From the NCBI GenBank assembly GCA_017608725.1, contig JAFCFG010000039.1, positions 1-7,699 on the forward strand: a stretch of 7,699 bases of DNA. Reading direction: 5' to 3'. Source of the stretch: Candidatus Iainarchaeum sp. (GTDB lineage: Archaea > Iainarchaeota > Iainarchaeia > Iainarchaeales > GCA-2688035). The notes under the pieces are model-generated. The model was not told where the DNA came from and ran no database searches. It saw nothing but the letters and a program-made list of their open reading frames with translations. The position numbers were made by a program, and so were the translations under genes. This document shows positions 5,820 to 7,699 of this stretch, in pieces (positions within the stretch are counted from its first letter, which is position 1; each line of letters opens with the position of its first letter).

Positions 5820-5932
5820 TTTGCAGCCCTGTGCAGCCTGGCTTTTCTGAGGGCAACTTCAATTGCTTGAATGGGAGTTTCAGGTGCCTTTGGAATTTGC
5901 AGCCCTGTGCAGCCTGGCTTTTCTGAGGGCAA
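5820..5932. repeat. Perfect 37-bp direct repeat, two copies, 39-bp spacer
   Basis: Bases 5820-5856 and 5896-5932 are identical over 37 positions (begin TTTGCAGCCCTG, end TTTTCTGAGGGCAA) with a period of 76. The period is not a multiple of three, so this is not a repeat within a protein. The ends are roughly inverted: TTGC..CCT at the start against AGGGCAA at the end. The 39-bp spacer includes a small inverted repeat, TTCAATTGCTTGAA (5858-5871). The repeat fills most of the 246-bp gap between orc1/cdc6 and the 97-aa gene. No further copy is visible in the window. Confidence 0.85.
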
Positions 5933-5971
5933 ACCTTGTTCTGCTCAAAGGCTCTGCAACCATAATTTTTT

Positions 5972-5980
5972 ACGAAAAAC
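5972..5980 (-). terminator. Weak T-run after orc1/cdc6
   Basis: Minus strand GTTTTTCGT lies about 27 bases after the orc1/cdc6 TGA, the only T5 run close to that stop. It is a plausible but weak oligo-T terminator. Confidence 0.3.
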
Positions 5981-6005
5981 ACCTACGGGGGCTGGCTTTA
6001 CCATT

Positions 6006-7139
6006 TCATGGCACGGCTTTTACAATAGCCTCAAGCTTGTTTTTGGGAAATGCAAGTGAAATCATCACTGTTCTGCCTATCCCCCTCTTTGCAGTTGCTT
6101 CGCAGTTAATCAAATGCATTCTCTCCAGGTTTGACCTCATCTTTCGGAAATAGCGCTGTGAAAAAGGCTTTTTCATGGCCCTCTTGTAGGCAGAATAAAG
6201 GTCTCCGGAAGCAATTGGCTTGTTTGCTGGAATAGCCTTGAGGATTGCCTTCTCATGTTCATTCAAATAAGCAGCGGCTTTTTGCAGAGCAGCAGCATCA
6301 ATTGCTGGAAAAACCTTTTGCAGGTGCTTTATCTCTACCTTCCTGCTGTTCTGCCTTTCTGCTTCCCTTCCTGCCCTCAGCAAGCACTCAATTCCAATCC
6401 TTGCATCGCCGCCAAACTTTGCTGCATGGCCAGCAGCAACATTAATAACATCAGAATCAAGGGCATTGGGGTGGAAAGCGTACTCTGCCCTTGCCCTGAG
6501 GATGGCCTTCAACTGCATTGGGGAATAAGGCTCAAAGCACAGGGTCTGCTCTGCAAGGCTGCTTTTCACTCTCGCATCCAACGATGCAACAAAGTCAGAA
6601 AGGTTGCTGATGAAAACAAGGCCAAATCCCTTTCGCTGCTGTTCAACTACTCTGAGCAAATCATAGAACAGCTTGCTTGCCTCCTGGCCGTGAGTTAACT
6701 GGTCTGCTTCATCCAAAACAACTACTGGAACAAATTCAATGCTCTGCAGTGCCCTCACCATCTGAGTGTATGTTTCATCTGTTGCAATGCCCCGCCTTGG
6801 CGCGCCTACTCCCAAAAAGTTTGCAATTTGTGTAAGCACTGAATGCCTTGTGTTGAATTGAAAGCAGTTGATGTAAAGCCCTTTTGCCCTGTCGCTGTAT
6901 TGCTGCAGCTCGTTCAACACAAATCGGACAGTTGCCGTTTTCCCGGTCCCGCTCCTGCCATAAACGAAAACATTCTGGGGTCTTTTCCCCTGCAAAACAG
7001 GCCGCAGGGCAAAAACAAGTGAATCAATTTCAGCATCCCTGTAAGGCAGCCTTTCCGGAACATATTCCGGGTAGAGGAAGCGCTCGTCCTTCAGCAATTC
7101 ATGGGCTTTTGCTTTTTTTGCAAAAATGTTTTCAGACAT
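6006..7139 (-). CDS. cdc6: Orc1/Cdc6 replication initiator
   Basis: Archaeal Orc1/Cdc6 recognises origin boxes and helps load the MCM helicase. It is 377 residues from ATG 7139; the family is usually about 370-420. Seen: LPYRDAEIDSL (31-41), typical of the family's start; Walker A GRSGTGKT (61-68); Walker B VVVLDEADQL (139-148, D143 E144); sensor 1 FISN (176-179) with LDARVKSSL (188-195), a conserved archaeal Cdc6 block; sensor 2 GDAR (244-247); and a C-terminal winged-helix DNA-binding domain (about 290-377) ending in a basic region. TTG 7145 is an in-frame alternative adding only two residues; ATG is preferred. The gene has a TATA-like box and a palindrome in its leader and no clear Shine-Dalgarno. 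It stands alone: a 246-bp repeat-containing gap follows, and the next gene upstream is divergent. Archaeal origins often lie beside this gene. Confidence 0.95.
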   Translation of the reverse strand: MSENIFAKKAKAHELLKDERFLYPEYVPERLPYRDAEIDSLVFALRPVLQGKRPQNVFVYGRSGTGKTATVRFVLNELQQYSDRAKGLYINCFQFNTRHSVLTQIANFLGVGAPRRGIATDETYTQMVRALQSIEFVPVVVLDEADQLTHGQEASKLFYDLLRVVEQQRKGFGLVFISNLSDFVASLDARVKSSLAEQTLCFEPYSPMQLKAILRARAEYAFHPNALDSDVINVAAGHAAKFGGDARIGIECLLRAGREAERQNSRKVEIKHLQKVFPAIDAAALQKAAAYLNEHEKAILKAIPANKPIASGDLYSAYKRAMKKPFSQRYFRKMRSNLERMHLINCEATAKRGIGRTVMISLAFPKNKLEAIVKAVP

Positions 7140-7142
7140 ACA

Positions 7143-7167
7143 CAACTCTCAGTATAGAGAGTAGTTG
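7143..7167. promoter_or_regulatory. Imperfect palindrome in the cdc6 leader (candidate operator or hairpin)
   Basis: ACTCTC (7145-7150) and GAGAGT (7157-7162) flank AGTATA. On the minus strand CAACT-ACT-CTC and GAGAGTTG pair over 8 bp with an ACT bulge. It ends a few bases before the cdc6 ATG and lies inside the predicted leader, so it could be a protein-binding site for autoregulation or an RNA hairpin limiting translation. Confidence 0.45.
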
Positions 7168-7189
7168 GATAATGATTAAATTGGTTTTG

Positions 7190-7200
7190 TTTAAATAACT
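7190..7200 (-). promoter_or_regulatory. TATA box for cdc6
   Basis: AGTTATTTAAA on the minus strand is identical to the element before the Cys-repeat protein gene. It would start transcription near 7168, giving a leader of about 28 nt containing the palindrome. A second AT-rich candidate, ATTTAATCATTA (about 7169-7180), would instead give a near-leaderless transcript. Confidence 0.5.
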
Positions 7201-7560
7201 GCTGGCAGAGTAGCCTGAGAGCCGATTTTTGATGGGTTGTACCCATTTGCTGCCTGTTTTGTATTTTATGACTCCTGCTTTTTCTGCAGGGATCATGCCG
7301 GGGCTGTTGTTGCCTGATGAAGCTGTAGTAAATGCAGTAGAAGTTTAGCATGGTTCAGCCACTTATAGCCATAATCCCTAACAAAAGTCCTGCCACAAGA
7401 CTTGGACCTATGCCTGTGCCTTCTGAGTCTTCTGGACTTGATGAATGCCTGCCTTATTATAGAGGCTTTACCTCTACACATAAGGCAGTTCATAAGGCAT
7501 TGCCTAATGAGAAACATGAACTGCCTACTTTAACCTGCCTGCCAACACTTAGCGAAAGAA
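7201..7560. other. Structure-rich intergenic segment (candidate origin or structured RNA)
   Basis: This lies between the divergent cdc6 and the exported-protein gene at 7603. Inverted repeats: ATGGGT/ACCCAT with 3-nt loop (7232-7246); CCTGC/GCAGG (7274-7290); nested AAGTCC/GGACTT and AAGACT/AGTCTT (7385-7439); TGCCTTAT/ATAAGGCA enclosing TAGAGG/CCTCTA (7450-7487); and an 11-bp perfect pair AGGCAGTTCAT/ATGAACTGCCT (7483-7493 and 7516-7526) that overlaps the previous hairpin. The word TGCCT occurs nine times and its complement AGGCA twice in about 300 bp. There is also a 12-bp near-perfect tandem repeat CATAAGGCA-n-TT (7479-7502). I see no tRNA, rRNA, 7S or RNase P RNA consensus. Function unknown. 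Confidence 0.5.
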
Positions 7561-7580
7561 AACCATTAAATTTTTATTAA
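7350..7580 (+). CDS. Doubtful 76-codon ORF within the structured region
   Basis: ATG 7350 to TAA 7578-7580 encodes 76 residues rich in Pro (11), with short repeats HKAV/HKAL (from the 12-bp DNA repeat) and GPMPVPSESSG. It has no Shine-Dalgarno, no clear TATA box at the leaderless distance and no recognisable domain. It coincides with the nested inverted repeats, so the open frame may be accidental. It is listed because it is the only open frame of note in a 463-bp gap and its codons are not obviously random. Confidence 0.22.
   Translation: MVQPLIAIIPNKSPATRLGPMPVPSESSGLDECLPYYRGFTSTHKAVHKALPNEKHELPTLTCLPTLSERKPLNFY
7571..7578 (+). promoter_or_regulatory. AT-rich TATA-like element before the exported-protein gene
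   Basis: TTTTTATT within TTAAATTTTTATTAAATG is centred about 28 bases before TTG 7603, as expected for a leaderless archaeal promoter. Confidence 0.35.
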
Positions 7581-7602
7581 ATGGGGAAGTTATCTTAATT
7601 GA

Positions 7603-7699
7603 TTGAAATTGAAGCAAAATAGGGCAGTTATCGCGTTTGTTCTTTTAGCAGCACTCTTGCTTGCAAGTGCTGGGGGCTATGGCCAGGAGTACAAGCACT
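7603..7699 (+). CDS. Exported protein, N-terminal part (3' end outside window)
   Basis: Only 32 codons are visible. TTG 7603 (or TTG 7609, two codons later) follows an in-frame TGA at 7600-7602. The product begins with basic residues (KLKQNR) and then a hydrophobic core, VIAFVLLAALLLASA, followed by GGYGQEYKH. This is a typical Sec signal peptide with cleavage near ASA-G or after GGYG. There is no lipobox cysteine in the visible part. The mature protein is outside the window, so no function can be given. The TATA-like element at 7571-7578 and the lack of a near Shine-Dalgarno suggest a leaderless message starting at TTG. Confidence 0.6.
   Translation, partial: MKLKQNRAVIAFVLLAALLLASAGGYGQEYKH

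Noticed and set aside
5820..5932. Confident CRISPR array call
   Set aside because: Only two repeats, no cas genes in the window, and no typical archaeal repeat end such as GAAAC or GAAAG; kept as one hypothesis only.
5863..6153. 96-codon plus-strand ORF with hydrophobic stretches
   Set aside because: It starts at a TTG inside the repeat region and continues antisense to the cdc6 3' end; hydrophobicity is a by-product of the opposite strand's codons.
6255..6698. 147-codon plus-strand ORF
   Set aside because: It lies wholly antisense to orc1/cdc6, whose AAA+ motifs are unmistakable.
7293..7517. 74-codon minus-strand ORF
   Set aside because: No Shine-Dalgarno, Arg/Cys-rich chance composition, and it overlaps the inverted repeats antisense to an equally doubtful ORF.
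7201..7560. RNase P RNA, SRP RNA or C/D box RNA
   Set aside because: The conserved RNase P and SRP core sequences are not found. A TGATGA occurs near 7315, but no properly spaced CTGA follows it.

Overview
This window is archaeal chromosomal DNA. It carries an archaeal-type phenylalanyl-tRNA synthetase beta subunit, a replication factor C large subunit, an Orc1/Cdc6 initiator and an archaeal-branch YchF GTPase. It also shows TATA-like boxes upstream of starts, Shine-Dalgarno sites of the GGTGAT/GGAGGT type and oligo-T terminators. Compact spacing, a moderate GC content judged by eye, and small secreted Cys-rich proteins with CGNGxC/NCPxDC motifs would fit a DPANN-type archaeon. The lineage is a guess.

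Layout: (1) 1-969, plus strand, 3' part of pheT, cut by the window edge. (2) 978-4117, minus strand, read leftwards from 4117: a secreted Cys-repeat protein, a Cys-rich lipoprotein translationally overlapping it, a terminator plus promoter, then rfcL and a small basic protein. pheT and this small protein converge on a shared hairpin. (3) 4118-4276, a divergent promoter region with a 17-bp tandem duplication. (4) 4277-5461, plus strand, ychF. (5) 5466-5759, minus strand, a 97-aa charged protein of unknown function. (6) 5760-6005, an intergenic segment with a perfect 37-bp direct repeat. (7) 6006-7139, minus strand, orc1/cdc6. (8) 7140-7602, a 463-bp region dense in inverted repeats, with one doubtful small ORF. 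(9) 7603 to the end, plus strand, the first 32 codons of an exported protein.

Themes: DNA replication (clamp-loader large subunit, origin-recognition/helicase-loading protein, and structured or repeated DNA on both sides of the initiator gene that could be an origin), translation (PheT, YchF), and a cell-surface pair of Cys-rich proteins.

The least ordinary observation is at the end of rfcL. Its PCNA-binding (PIP) motif is cut by a TAG codon after QAKLF. The next two codons are Phe-Phe, which would complete Q-x-x-L-x-x-F-F, and the same frame runs on without another stop through the whole downstream 90-codon ORF. This may be chance, because the Phe codons also form a T-run typical of archaeal terminators. 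It is testable.
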